9,501 nucleotides of DNA from DATKEH01 sp035546355 (GCA_035546355.1 DATKEH010000187.1:1-9501), one strand, 5' to 3'; positions 1 through 6,604 are shown, numbered from the stretch's first letter. Translations and numbers: made by a program. Notes: generated from the sequence alone by a model not told the origin.

Positions 1-612
1 TGGGTGGATTTCCGGGGGATCCAGGACGACTTCATGAGCCGGCGCGGCATCGACTACTTCGAGAACTCGCGACGGGCGACGCTGGCCCAGCGCGCCTGGG
101 CGATCGACAACCCGCGCGGCTGGCTGGGCCTCGGGGCGGACGTCTGGGGGATCACCGCCAGCGACGGCCCGGCCGACCTCGAGCTGCCCTTCCGCGGTGA
201 GACCCGGCAGTTCTTCACCTACGCGGGGCGGGGAGTGGGGGCCGACTTCATCCGCGACGACGGCACCATCGCGCCGACCGCGGCCGGCGGCTCGGTCCCC
301 TTCGCCCCGGAGGTCGCCATCCCGGCGCTGGTCGCCATGCGCCAGCGCTGGGGCGAGCATCTCTGGGGACAGTACGGCTTTCTCGACGCCTTCAATCCGA
401 GCTTCGACTTCGACGTGCCGGTGCGCCACGGCAAGGTGGTGCCGGGCGAGGGCTGGTTCGACACGGACTACCTGGGCATCGACCAGGGCACCATCCTGGC
501 GATGGTCGAGAACCACCGCTCGGGGCTGATCTGGCGCGTGATGCGCCGCGACCCCGACCTGCGCCGCGGCCTCGAGCGGGCGGGCTTCAGCGGCGGGTGG
601 CTGGAGGAGTGA
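1..612 (+). CDS. Glycoamylase-like glycoside hydrolase (PF10091 / GH144-related), 3' end only
   Basis: This is the C-terminal part of a larger protein; the frame is open to the left window edge, so about 203 residues are visible and the GTG at base 4 is unlikely to be the true start. The visible stretch carries the hallmark order of the glycoamylase-like domain: ENSRRATLAQRAWAI, GWLGLGADVWGITASDGP, DDGTIAPTAAGGSVPFAPE, YGFLDAFNPS, then DTDYLGIDQGTILAMVENHRS and a closing GLERAGFSGG. The domain is known from GH144 endo-beta-1,2-glucanases and from the glucan-processing part of cyclic beta-1,2-glucan synthases. The ending just after GLERAGF is normal for the family, so the 3' end looks complete. 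Its stop overlaps the start of the binding-protein gene, which suggests one transcript and translational coupling. Substrate is inferred from family; location (probably exported) cannot be seen because the N-terminus is missing. Confidence 0.85.
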   Translation, partial: WVDFRGIQDDFMSRRGIDYFENSRRATLAQRAWAIDNPRGWLGLGADVWGITASDGPADLELPFRGETRQFFTYAGRGVGADFIRDDGTIAPTAAGGSVPFAPEVAIPALVAMRQRWGEHLWGQYGFLDAFNPSFDFDVPVRHGKVVPGEGWFDTDYLGIDQGTILAMVENHRSGLIWRVMRRDPDLRRGLERAGFSGGWLEE

Positions 613-1985
613 GCGGGCGCGCCCCGGCGCTCCTCGCCGGGTGGGTGGTCGGCTGCCTCGTCCTCGCCGCCGCGCCGGGCTGTGGCGGAGCCCGCGGCGA
701 CGAAGAGACGGTCGTCCGCTTCTGGGGCTTCGGGCGCGAGGGCGAAGTGGTCCGGCAGATGGTCCCCGAGTTCGAGCGCCGCCACCCGGGGATCCGGGTC
801 GAGGTGCAGCAGATCCCGTGGACCGCCGCACACGAGAAGCTGCTGACCGCCTTCGTCGGCCAGGCGACGCCCGACGCCGCCCAGCTCGGCAACACCTGGG
901 TGCCGGAGCTGGTGGCGCTGGGCGCGCTCGCCCCCCTCGACGAGCCGATCGCGGCCTCGTCGGAGGTCGACCCGGGCGACTACTTCGCCGGCGTCTGGGA
1001 CACCAACGTCCTCGACGGCACGGTGTGGGGCCTCCCCTGGTACGTCGACACCCGGGTGCTCTTCTTCCGCACCGATCTGGTCGCCGGCGGCCCCTGGCCG
1101 CCGCGGAGCTGGAGCGAGTGGCGCCGGGCGATGGAGCGCATCCGCGACGCCGGCGGGCCGGGCCGCCACGCCATCCTGCTGCCGATCGACGAGTGGCCGC
1201 AGCCGGTGATCCTCGCCCTGCAGCAGGGGGCGCCGCTGCTCGCCGAGGGCGGCCGGCGCGCTGCCTTCGAGGAGCCCCGCTTCCGGCGGGCGATGGACTT
1301 CTACACCGGCCTCTTCGCCGACGGGCTCGCCGCCCCCCTCGACCAGTCGACCGTCGCCAACCTCTACCAGGAGTTCGCCGCCGGCACCTTCGCGATGATG
1401 ATCACCGGGCCCTGGAACCTGGGCGAGCTCGAGCGGCGGCTGCCCGCCGAGATGCAGCACCTGTGGGCGACCGCGCCGCTGCCGCCGCCCGAGGCGGGCA
1501 TGGCGTATCCCGGGGCGTCGCTCGCCGGCGGCTCCAGTCTCGTGGTCTTCCGCCGGGCGCGCTCCCCGGCGGCGACGTGGCTCTGGCTCGAGTACCTGTC
1601 GCAGCCGGAGCAGCAGGCGCGATTCCTCGAGCTGTCCGGGAACCTGCCGGCGCGGCGCTCGGTGTGGGAGGCCGGCGGGCTCGCCGAGGACCCCCGGACG
1701 GCGGCCTTCATGGCCCAGCTCGAACACGCGGTGCCGACCCCCAAGGTACCCGAGTGGGAGCGCATCGCCACCCGCATCGCCCAGGCGGGCGAGCAGGTGG
1801 CGCGGGGCGCCCGCAGCCTCGACGTGGCGCTGGCCGGGCTCAACGCCGACGTCGATCGGATGCTCGAGAAGCGGCGCTGGATGCTCGACCGCGAGGCGGA
1901 AGCGGCCGCCGATCGCGCGGCCGTGCGGTCGGGCGGGGCCGAGCGGTCAGATGGGGCCGTGCGGTCGGACGGGGCCGAGCGATGA
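609..1985 (+). CDS. Sugar ABC transporter solute-binding lipoprotein (family 1)
   Basis: Binding component of a sugar importer, probably anchored outside the cytoplasmic membrane. The N-terminus has an arginine, a hydrophobic run and a lipobox-like AAPGC, with the lipidated cysteine at residue 25 from the start chosen here. The mature part opens with VVRFWGFGREGEVVRQMVPE and RRHPGIRVEVQQIPW, the typical first lobe of family 1 extracellular binding proteins, followed by the recognisable TPDAAQLGNTW, GLPWYVDTRVLFFRTD and FAMMITGPWNLGE segments. Two starts are close: GTG at 609 forms a four-base GTGA overlap with the upstream stop, like other junctions here, but the GGAGGA lies only one base upstream; GTG at 597 adds four residues and has no clear ribosome site. 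The tail after RMLEKRRWMLDRE is low-complexity, made of VRSDGA/ERSDGA hexapeptide repeats, and is unlikely to belong to the fold. The ligand is not readable; the neighbours suggest a glucan oligosaccharide. Confidence 0.9.
   Translation: MSGRAPALLAGWVVGCLVLAAAPGCGGARGDEETVVRFWGFGREGEVVRQMVPEFERRHPGIRVEVQQIPWTAAHEKLLTAFVGQATPDAAQLGNTWVPELVALGALAPLDEPIAASSEVDPGDYFAGVWDTNVLDGTVWGLPWYVDTRVLFFRTDLVAGGPWPPRSWSEWRRAMERIRDAGGPGRHAILLPIDEWPQPVILALQQGAPLLAEGGRRAAFEEPRFRRAMDFYTGLFADGLAAPLDQSTVANLYQEFAAGTFAMMITGPWNLGELERRLPAEMQHLWATAPLPPPEAGMAYPGASLAGGSSLVVFRRARSPAATWLWLEYLSQPEQQARFLELSGNLPARRSVWEAGGLAEDPRTAAFMAQLEHAVPTPKVPEWERIATRIAQAGEQVARGARSLDVALAGLNADVDRMLEKRRWMLDREAEAAADRAAVRSGGAERSDGAVRSDGAER
1923..1976 (+). 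repeat. Three tandem 18-bp units at the end of the binding-protein gene
   Basis: Three adjacent 18-bp units run 1923-1940, 1941-1958 and 1959-1976, and a partial fourth (GAGCG) starts at 1977. Units 1 and 3 begin GTGCGGTCGG and differ at one base; unit 2 begins GAGCGGTCAG. Each ends in GGGGCC. Because 18 is a multiple of three, they encode in-frame hexapeptides (VRSGGA, ERSDGA, VRSDGA) and leave the reading frame intact. The array stops just before the ATGA overlap with the first permease gene. Confidence 0.85.
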
Positions 1986-2893
1986 CCGCCGTTCCGGCCG
2001 CCGCCGGCCGCGAGCGCTCGGAGGCGCGGGCCGCCTGGGGTTTCCTCGCCCCGGCACTAGCGGCGATCGGCCTCTTCTTCGCCATCCCGCTCGCCGGCGC
2101 CCTGCTGCTGTCGCTGACCGACTTCGACATCTACGCCGTGGCCGACCTCGGCAACGCCCGCTTCGTCGGGCTGCGCAACTACCTGCGCCTGGTCGCCGAC
2201 CCGCTCTTCTGGACGGTGCTGCGCAACACCCTGGTGTTCGTCGTCCTCGGGGTGCCGCTGACCCTGATTGCGGCCCTCGGCGGCGCACTGATGGTCCACT
2301 CGAGCCTGGCGCGCCTCCCCGGGCTCTACCGCACAATCTTCTTCGCCCCGGTGGTCACCACCCTGGTCGCCGTGGCCGTCGTCTGGCGCTACCTCTACCA
2401 TTCCCGCTTCGGGCTGATCAACCACGGCCTCGGGCTGGTCGGCATCGGGCCGATCGACTGGCTGGGCGAGCCCGGGTGGGCGATGGTGGCGATCACGCTC
2501 CTCGCCGTCTGGCGGACCTTCGGCTACGGCCTGGTGATCTTCGTCGTCGGCCTCGAGACGGTCCCCGAGTCGCTCTACGAGGCGGCCTCGCTCGACGGCG
2601 CGGGCCGCTGGCAGAAGCTGCGCGACATCACCCTGCCGCAGCTCAAGCCGACGGCGCTCTTCGTCGCCGTCCTGGTGACGGTGCAGGTCTTCCAGATCTT
2701 CGCCGAGCCCTACGTGATGACCCGCGGCGGGCCGCTCCACGCCACCACCTCGATCACGCTGCTGATGTACGAGCAGGGCTTCCGCTGGTGGAACATGGGC
2801 CAGGCGGCGGCGATCGCCTTCGTGCTCTTCGCCCTCATCCTGGTGACGACGGGTCTGCAGGTGGCACTGCGCCGGCGGGGGAGCGGCAGGTGA
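1982..2893 (+). CDS. Sugar ABC transporter permease, MalF/UgpA type
   Basis: First of two membrane subunits of the importer, 303 residues. The ATG overlaps the stop of the binding-protein gene as ATGA, so translation is probably coupled; the open frame extends far upstream only because of the high GC. Hydrophobic segments are visible at about residues 21-45, 79-105, 116-139, 166-191, 224-240 and 268-295, giving the six helices usual for this family. The cytoplasmic EAA loop that docks on the ATPase is clear at about 196-223 (ESLYEAASLDGAGRWQKLRD, then LPQLKP). The segments RFVGLRNYLRLVADPLFW and YVMTRGGPLHATTSITLLMY are typical of carbohydrate-uptake permeases. There is no long periplasmic insert as in E. 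coli MalF, so it resembles the shorter UgpA/LacF type. Confidence 0.93.
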   Translation: MTAVPAAAGRERSEARAAWGFLAPALAAIGLFFAIPLAGALLLSLTDFDIYAVADLGNARFVGLRNYLRLVADPLFWTVLRNTLVFVVLGVPLTLIAALGGALMVHSSLARLPGLYRTIFFAPVVTTLVAVAVVWRYLYHSRFGLINHGLGLVGIGPIDWLGEPGWAMVAITLLAVWRTFGYGLVIFVVGLETVPESLYEAASLDGAGRWQKLRDITLPQLKPTALFVAVLVTVQVFQIFAEPYVMTRGGPLHATTSITLLMYEQGFRWWNMGQAAAIAFVLFALILVTTGLQVALRRRGSGR

Positions 2894-2911
2894 GACGGCG
2901 GCAGCCGAGAC

Positions 2912-2915
2912 GGAG
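2912..2915 (+). promoter_or_regulatory. Ribosome binding site of the second permease gene
   Basis: GGAG lies six bases before the GTG at 2922, inside the 28-base gap after the first permease. It supports the GTG as the start; the first membrane helix begins within a few residues of it, and no in-frame ATG is better placed. Confidence 0.55.
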
Positions 2916-2921
2916 CTGCGC

Positions 2922-3743
2922 GTGAGGCGGACGGCGCCCGTCCTCGCCCTGAACGCCGTCCTGGCGTTCTTCGCCCTGCTCACCGTGGCACCGATCCTGT
3001 GGATGGTCTCGGCCTCGTTGATGGCCAGCGGCGAGGCGGCGTCGCTGCCGTTGCGGCTGCTGCCGGCGGCACCGAGCTTCGAGCACTACCGGGTGCTCTT
3101 CGCCCGCCTCGACTTCGCCCGCGCCCTCGGCAACTCGCTCTTCCTCGCCGTCGCCATCACCGGCGTCTCGCTGCTCGCGAACTCGATGGCCGGCTACGCC
3201 TTCGCCAAGCTGCGCTTCCGCGGCCGCGACCGGCTCTTCGCACTGCTCGTCGCCACCCTGATCGTGCCGCCCCAGGTCACCGTGCTGCCGCTCTTCCTCG
3301 AGCTGCGCGTCCTCGGCCTGGTCAACACTTTCACCGGAGTGATCGTGGCCGGGATCGCCACCGTGTTCGGCATCTTCCTGGTGCGGCAGTTCGCCCTCGG
3401 CATCCCGGACGACCTCCTCGACGCGGCGCGCATCGACGGCGCCTCGGAGCTGCGGATCTACTGGACGATCGTGCTGCCGCTGCTGCGCCCGATCCTGCTC
3501 ACCCTCGGGGTGTTCACCTTCCTCACCGCCTGGAACGACTTCATGTGGCCCTTGATCGTGCTGACCGACGAGAGCAAGTACACCCTGCCGGTGGCGGTCG
3601 CCAACCTCTCGGGCGAGCACGTGCAGGACACCGAGCTGATGATGGCCGCGGCGGTGGTCACCGTGGCGCCGGCGCTGCTGCTGTTCCTGGCGCTCCAGCG
3701 CTACTACGTGCGGGGGATCCTGATGGGCGGGGTGAAGGGGTGA
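2922..3743 (+). CDS. Sugar ABC transporter permease, MalG/UgpE type
   Basis: Second membrane subunit, 273 residues, partner of the preceding permease. Hydrophobic segments lie at about residues 7-30, 72-93, 105-126, 138-154, 183-200 and 238-258. The EAA loop is at about 166-190 (LLDAARIDGASELRIYWTIV, then LPLLRP), and AYAFAKLRF-like and TLIVPPQVTVLPLF segments match MalG-type proteins. The C-terminus ends YYVRGILMGGVKG, the normal family ending; the mobile C-terminal tail contacts the ATPase in characterised importers. The GTG start is supported by a GGAG six bases upstream. It is the last gene of the plus-strand unit, and converges with the beta-glucosidase gene only 39 bases away. Confidence 0.93.
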   Translation: MRRTAPVLALNAVLAFFALLTVAPILWMVSASLMASGEAASLPLRLLPAAPSFEHYRVLFARLDFARALGNSLFLAVAITGVSLLANSMAGYAFAKLRFRGRDRLFALLVATLIVPPQVTVLPLFLELRVLGLVNTFTGVIVAGIATVFGIFLVRQFALGIPDDLLDAARIDGASELRIYWTIVLPLLRPILLTLGVFTFLTAWNDFMWPLIVLTDESKYTLPVAVANLSGEHVQDTELMMAAAVVTVAPALLLFLALQRYYVRGILMGGVKG

Positions 3744-3752
3744 AGGGGTGAG
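3729..3752 (+). repeat. Three tandem 8-bp units spanning the permease stop codon
   Basis: GGGGTGAA at 3729-3736 and 3737-3744, then GGGGTGAG at 3745-3752. Each unit carries a TGA, and because the period is eight bases the three TGAs (3733, 3741, 3749) fall in the three different plus-strand frames; the middle one ends the permease. The remaining bases to 3782 show no stem-loop with a T-run, so I see no terminator between the converging operons. Confidence 0.7.
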
Positions 3753-3782
3753 GCGCGTGGGCAGGGGCCGACCGGGCAGGGT

Positions 3783-5165
3783 TCAGTCGCCGATCGCCGC
3801 GCCGTGCGAGCGGATGACCTCGGCGTAGAAGCGGGCGCTCGCCTTGGGGGTGCGCTCCTGGGTCGCGAAGTCGACGTGGACGATCCCGAAGCGCTTCGAG
3901 GTGCCGTGGGCCCACTCGAAGTTGTCGAGGAGCGACCAGGCGAAGTAGCCGCGGACGTCGGCGCCGGCGGCGATGGCGCCGGCCAGGGCGCGCAGGTGGT
4001 CGCGAAGGTAGGCGACGCGCAGGGGGTCGTCGACCCCGCCCGGCGGCGCCGTCTCGGGGTCGGCGAAGGCGGCGCCGTTCTCGGTGACGTAGAGAGGAAC
4101 GGAAGGGTAGTCGCCGGCCACCCGGCGCAGCGTCTCCTCCAGCCCCGGCGGATAGACCTCCCAGTCGAGCTCGGTGTGGAGCCGGCCCGCCTGGGGGACC
4201 CGCGCCGCCCCGGCCCAGGCGGTCGGATCGTGGCGCACCACCGAGCGGGTGTAGTAGTTGATCCCCAGCCAGTCGATCGGCGCCGCCAGCCCCGGCGCCT
4301 CCTCGCCGAAGTCGGGGCTCCAGGCCTCGCCGTAGATCCCGGCGAGCTCCTCCGGGTAGCTGCCGAGCAGGAGCGGCTCGAGGAAGTGGCGGTTCATGTA
4401 GGCGTCGGCGCGCGTCGCGGCGTCGCGGTCGGCCGGCCGGTCGCTCGCCGGGTGCTTGGGCTCGATGTTGACCACCACGCCGATGCCACCGCCCGCGGCT
4501 GCCGCCGCCGGCGCCGTCGCGCGGTACGCCTCGACCCCGAAGGCGTGTGCCCGCAGCAGGTTGTGGGCGGCGCGGGCCGCCTCGGCGGCCGATGCGTGGC
4601 CCGGGGCATGGACGCCGTGGAGGTAGCCGCCGTCGGTGACCACCCAGGGCTCGTTGAGGGTCGCCCACAGCGGGACGTCGGGGAGTGCCCGGAAGCAGAT
4701 CTCGGCGTAGTCGGCGAAGCGGCCGGCGCTGTCCGGGTCGACCCAGCCGCCGCGGTCGTCGAGGGCCGCCGGCAGGTCCCAGTGGTAGAGGGTGGCGGCC
4801 GGCGCGATCCCGGCCTCGAGCAGCGCTTCGACCAGCCGCCGGTAGAAATCGAGCCCGGCCTGGTTCGCCCGACCGCTGCCCTCCGGCTGCACCCGGCCCC
4901 AGGAGATCGAGAAACGGTAGGCGGTGAGGCCGAGCCGGCGCATCAGGGCGACGTCGTGCGGCCAGCGGCGGTACTGGTCGCAGGCGACGTCGCCGGTGGC
5001 GCCGTCGGCGATCCGCCCCGGTTGGTGGCTGAAGCGGTGCCAGATGCTGGCGCCCGCTCCGTCGGCGAGCGGCGAGCCCTCGACCTGGTAGGCGGAGGTG
5101 GCGGCGCCCCAGAGGAAACCGGGCGGGAAGCCGGAGCCCGTCCTCCCGGGCGCCGGCGGGCTCAC
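3783..5165 (-). CDS. GH1 beta-glucosidase
   Basis: Retaining beta-glycosidase of 460 residues, the usual length for a bacterial GH1 single-domain enzyme; no signal peptide, so presumably cytoplasmic, hydrolysing imported beta-linked oligosaccharides to glucose. Visible signatures in order: FPPGFLWGAATSAYQVEG near residue 13 (the N-terminal GH1 signature), YRFSISWGRVQPEG at 83, YHWDLPAAL at 127, TLNEPW at 169 with the acid/base Glu172, WLGINYYTR at 299, YVTENGAAF at 359 with the nucleophile Glu362, and WSLLDNFEWAHG with KRFGIV near 410. The frame is open well upstream, into the ATPase gene. I chose GTG at 5165 because it makes a four-base GTGA overlap with the ATPase stop and puts the conserved FLWGAATS about 17 residues in. 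No ribosome site is evident, so coupling to the upstream gene is likely. Exact linkage preference cannot be read from the sequence. Confidence 0.95.
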   Translation of the reverse strand: MSPPAPGRTGSGFPPGFLWGAATSAYQVEGSPLADGAGASIWHRFSHQPGRIADGATGDVACDQYRRWPHDVALMRRLGLTAYRFSISWGRVQPEGSGRANQAGLDFYRRLVEALLEAGIAPAATLYHWDLPAALDDRGGWVDPDSAGRFADYAEICFRALPDVPLWATLNEPWVVTDGGYLHGVHAPGHASAAEAARAAHNLLRAHAFGVEAYRATAPAAAAAGGGIGVVVNIEPKHPASDRPADRDAATRADAYMNRHFLEPLLLGSYPEELAGIYGEAWSPDFGEEAPGLAAPIDWLGINYYTRSVVRHDPTAWAGAARVPQAGRLHTELDWEVYPPGLEETLRRVAGDYPSVPLYVTENGAAFADPETAPPGGVDDPLRVAYLRDHLRALAGAIAAGADVRGYFAWSLLDNFEWAHGTSKRFGIVHVDFATQERTPKASARFYAEVIRSHGAAIGD

Positions 5166-6268
5166 GCCGGCGTCCGGCCATCGTCGAGCCTCGCCTGGCT
5201 GGCGGCGTCGAACAGGTGCAGGGCCTCGGGGTCGAGCGTGAGCTCGATCGAGGAGCCGAGCTCGGGGACGCTCTCCGGCCCGAGCTTGGCGATCACCGTC
5301 TGCTTCCCGTGGCGGGCGTGGACCACCACCTCCGAGCCGAGCGGCTCGGCGAGCTCGACCTCGGCCCTCAGTCGGGCGCCCCACGAGGAGCCGCTCGCGG
5401 CCTCCGCCAACCCCTCCGGCCGGATGCCGGCGACCAGCTCGCGGCCGTCCTGGCCGCCCAGGGCCTGGCGCGCGGCCCGCGGCACCGGCAGCTCGAAGCC
5501 GGCGCCGGTGAGCAGCGTGCCGTCGCCGCCGACCCGCACCGCCAGCAGGTTCATCGGCGGGCTGCCGACGAAGCCGGCGACGAACAGGTTGGCCGGCCGC
5601 CGGTAGACCTCGAGCGGCGTCCCCACCTGCTGCAGCCGGCCGTCCCGCATCACCGCGATCCGCTGGCCCATGGTCATCGCCTCGACCTGGTCGTGGGTGA
5701 CGTAGAGGGCGGTCGTCGCCAGGCGCTTCTGGATCTGCGCGATCTCGGCGCGCATCTGCATCCGGAACTTGGCGTCGAGGTTCGACAGCGGCTCGTCGAA
5801 GAGGAACACCTGGGGCTTCCTGACGATCGCCCGGCCGACGGCCACCCGCTGGCGCTGGCCGCCCGAGAGCTCCTTGGGCTTGCGGTCGAGCAACGCGCCG
5901 AGGTCGAGGATCTCCGCCGCCTCGGCGACCAGGCGGGCACGCTCGGGGCGCCCCACCCGGCGCATCCGCAGGCCGTACTCGAGGTTCTCCCGCACCGACA
6001 TGTGGGGGTAGAGGGCATAGCTCTGGAACACCATCGCGATGTCACGGTCCTTCGGCGGCAGGTCGTTGACCACCCGGCCGCCGATCGCGACGGTGCCCGC
6101 GCTCGCCGCCTCGAGCCCGGCGACCATCCGCAACACCGTCGACTTGCCGCACCCCGAGGGCCCGACCAGGACCATCAGCTCGCGGTCCTCGACGGTCAGG
6201 TCGATCGCGTCGACGACGGTCGTGTTCCCGAAGCGCTTGGTCAGCCCGGAGAGAACGACGTCGGCCAT
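5162..6268 (-). CDS. Sugar ABC transporter ATP-binding protein, MalK/UgpC/MsmK type
   Basis: ATPase subunit of 368 residues that powers a carbohydrate importer from the cytoplasmic face. All nucleotide-binding motifs are intact: Walker A GPSGCGKST at residues 36-44, Q-loop Gln82 in VFQSYALYPHMSV, signature LSGGQRQRV from 134, Walker B FLFDEP with Glu159, D-loop SNLDAK, and switch His192 in YVTHDQVEAMTMG. After about residue 235 a regulatory TOBE-type domain follows (FVGSPPMNLL, then GIRPEGLAEA). This two-part layout is typical of the shared ATPases of sugar importers. It is encoded opposite the permeases and overlaps the beta-glucosidase gene, so it either completes the importer at this locus or also serves others. 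Databases often label such proteins UgpC, but glycerol-3-phosphate specificity should not be assumed. The ATG at 6268 gives the expected N-terminus. Confidence 0.95.
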   Translation of the reverse strand: MADVVLSGLTKRFGNTTVVDAIDLTVEDRELMVLVGPSGCGKSTVLRMVAGLEAASAGTVAIGGRVVNDLPPKDRDIAMVFQSYALYPHMSVRENLEYGLRMRRVGRPERARLVAEAAEILDLGALLDRKPKELSGGQRQRVAVGRAIVRKPQVFLFDEPLSNLDAKFRMQMRAEIAQIQKRLATTALYVTHDQVEAMTMGQRIAVMRDGRLQQVGTPLEVYRRPANLFVAGFVGSPPMNLLAVRVGGDGTLLTGAGFELPVPRAARQALGGQDGRELVAGIRPEGLAEAASGSSWGARLRAEVELAEPLGSEVVVHARHGKQTVIAKLGPESVPELGSSIELTLDPEALHLFDAASQARLDDGRTPA

Positions 6269-6279
6269 GGTTCGCTATT

Positions 6280-6284
6280 CTCCC
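6280..6284 (-). promoter_or_regulatory. Possible ribosome binding site of the ATPase gene
   Basis: GGGAG on the minus strand, followed by 11 bases before the ATG at 6268. The spacing is longer than ideal, so this is a weak call, but it is the only purine-rich candidate upstream of that start. Confidence 0.35.
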
Positions 6285-6300
6285 ACCTTCCGGAGCCGGC

Positions 6301-6514
6301 GCCGAGGCCATGGAGAAGGTCTTCGCCGGCGACCTGGAGAACCGGGCCTCCGCGCTCGCCCCCACCTGATCGAGGCGGGAGCGGCCGCCGATCGCGAGAA
6401 GACCGTCCGCTATCTCGCGCTGGCGAGGCGTCAGGCGGTGACCGCCGCCGCTTCGAGGAGGCGCTCTCGCTGGGGAACGAGGCGGAGGTCGAACCAACGC
6501 GTTTGGTAAGGTGA
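6301..6514 (+). pseudogene. Frameshifted remnant of a TPR-containing ATPase/regulator
   Basis: Three plus-strand reading frames in succession encode pieces of what reads as one protein. Frame one, 6301-6360, gives AEAMEKVFAGDLENRASALA. Frame two, 6366-6452, gives LIEAGAAADREKTVRYLALA then RRQAVTAAA. Frame three, 6455-6511, gives EEALSLGNEAEVEP and more, ending at TGA 6512. Adding one A near 6363 restores SALA-HHLIEAG, and adding one T near 6453 restores AAA-FEEAL; each junction needs only one base. The repaired sequence resembles the TPR-like region of large AAA-ATPase regulators and adenylate-cyclase-associated proteins, which carry HHLxEAG, a Lys-Thr-Val-Arg-Tyr-Leu run and AAAFEEAL. That family match is from pattern memory. 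No start, ATPase or DNA-binding part is present, and the tail after EEALSL does not look family-like, so this is an internal fragment, probably non-functional. Confidence 0.6.
6493..6507. promoter_or_regulatory. Imperfect palindrome, possible operator
   Basis: ACCAACGCGTTTGGT contains a perfect AACGCGTT core (6496-6503) and outer arms ACCAA/TTGGT that pair with a five-base centre. Operators of LacI-family sugar regulators often have such AA-n-CG-n-TT cores. It lies 225 bases upstream of the ATPase start and about 98 bases upstream of the first transglutaminase. It could equally be chance within the coding remnant. Confidence 0.2.
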
Positions 6515-6569
6515 CTCCAGGGTGGCCGGGGGTTTGCGTCAATGTCGCCGGAAGACGATGGGTGACCGT

Positions 6570-6592
6570 TGCGAGTGACTCGTGCGAGTGAC
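6570..6592 (+). repeat. Small direct and inverted repeat cluster before the first transglutaminase gene
   Basis: TGCGAGTGAC occurs twice, at 6570-6579 and 6583-6592. The same stretch contains CGAGT (6572-6576) and ACTCG (6578-6582), an inverted repeat with a single central base. It ends 12 bases before the ATG at 6605 and could be a regulator site or simple local duplication. No Shine-Dalgarno sequence is evident here. Confidence 0.45.
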
Positions 6593-6604
6593 CCCTTGAC
6601 GACC

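Larger units (their letters stand above)
6269..6604. other. Divergent intergenic region without an intact gene
   Basis: These 336 bases separate the minus-strand ATPase/beta-glucosidase unit from the plus-strand transglutaminase pair, so promoters for both should lie here. I could not find a convincing -35/-10 pair in either direction. What it does hold is a frameshifted coding remnant (about 6301-6514), an imperfect palindrome (6493-6507) and a small repeat cluster (6570-6592), listed separately. Codon style and base composition change across it. Confidence 0.7.

Noticed and set aside
468..1727. A 419-codon minus-strand open frame opposite the binding protein
   Set aside because: The composition is typical of antisense translation of a GC-rich gene, and the plus strand has clear domain signatures throughout.
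641..2893. A single 750-codon plus-strand open frame covering the binding protein and first permease
   Set aside because: Only the part from 1982 encodes a recognisable protein. The earlier part is arginine/proline/alanine-rich out-of-frame translation of the binding-protein gene, kept open by high GC.
3744..3782. A bidirectional terminator between the converging permease and glucosidase genes
   Set aside because: No stem-loop with an adjacent T-run is present on either strand; there is only a GGGCAGG direct repeat.
3658..5181. A 507-codon minus-strand frame overlapping the beta-glucosidase
   Set aside because: It is the plus-one frame of the same gene, rich in Arg/Pro/Gly, without GH1 motifs.
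3804..5606. A 600-codon plus-strand open frame opposite the beta-glucosidase
   Set aside because: Its product is low-complexity and matches no family I know, while the opposite strand encodes a textbook GH1 enzyme and ATPase; it is an antisense shadow.
5216..6514. A 432-codon plus-strand open frame opposite the ATPase
   Set aside because: It is a shadow of the ATPase gene through 6268. Only its last part (FEEALSL onward) is meaningful, as the third segment of the frameshifted remnant.
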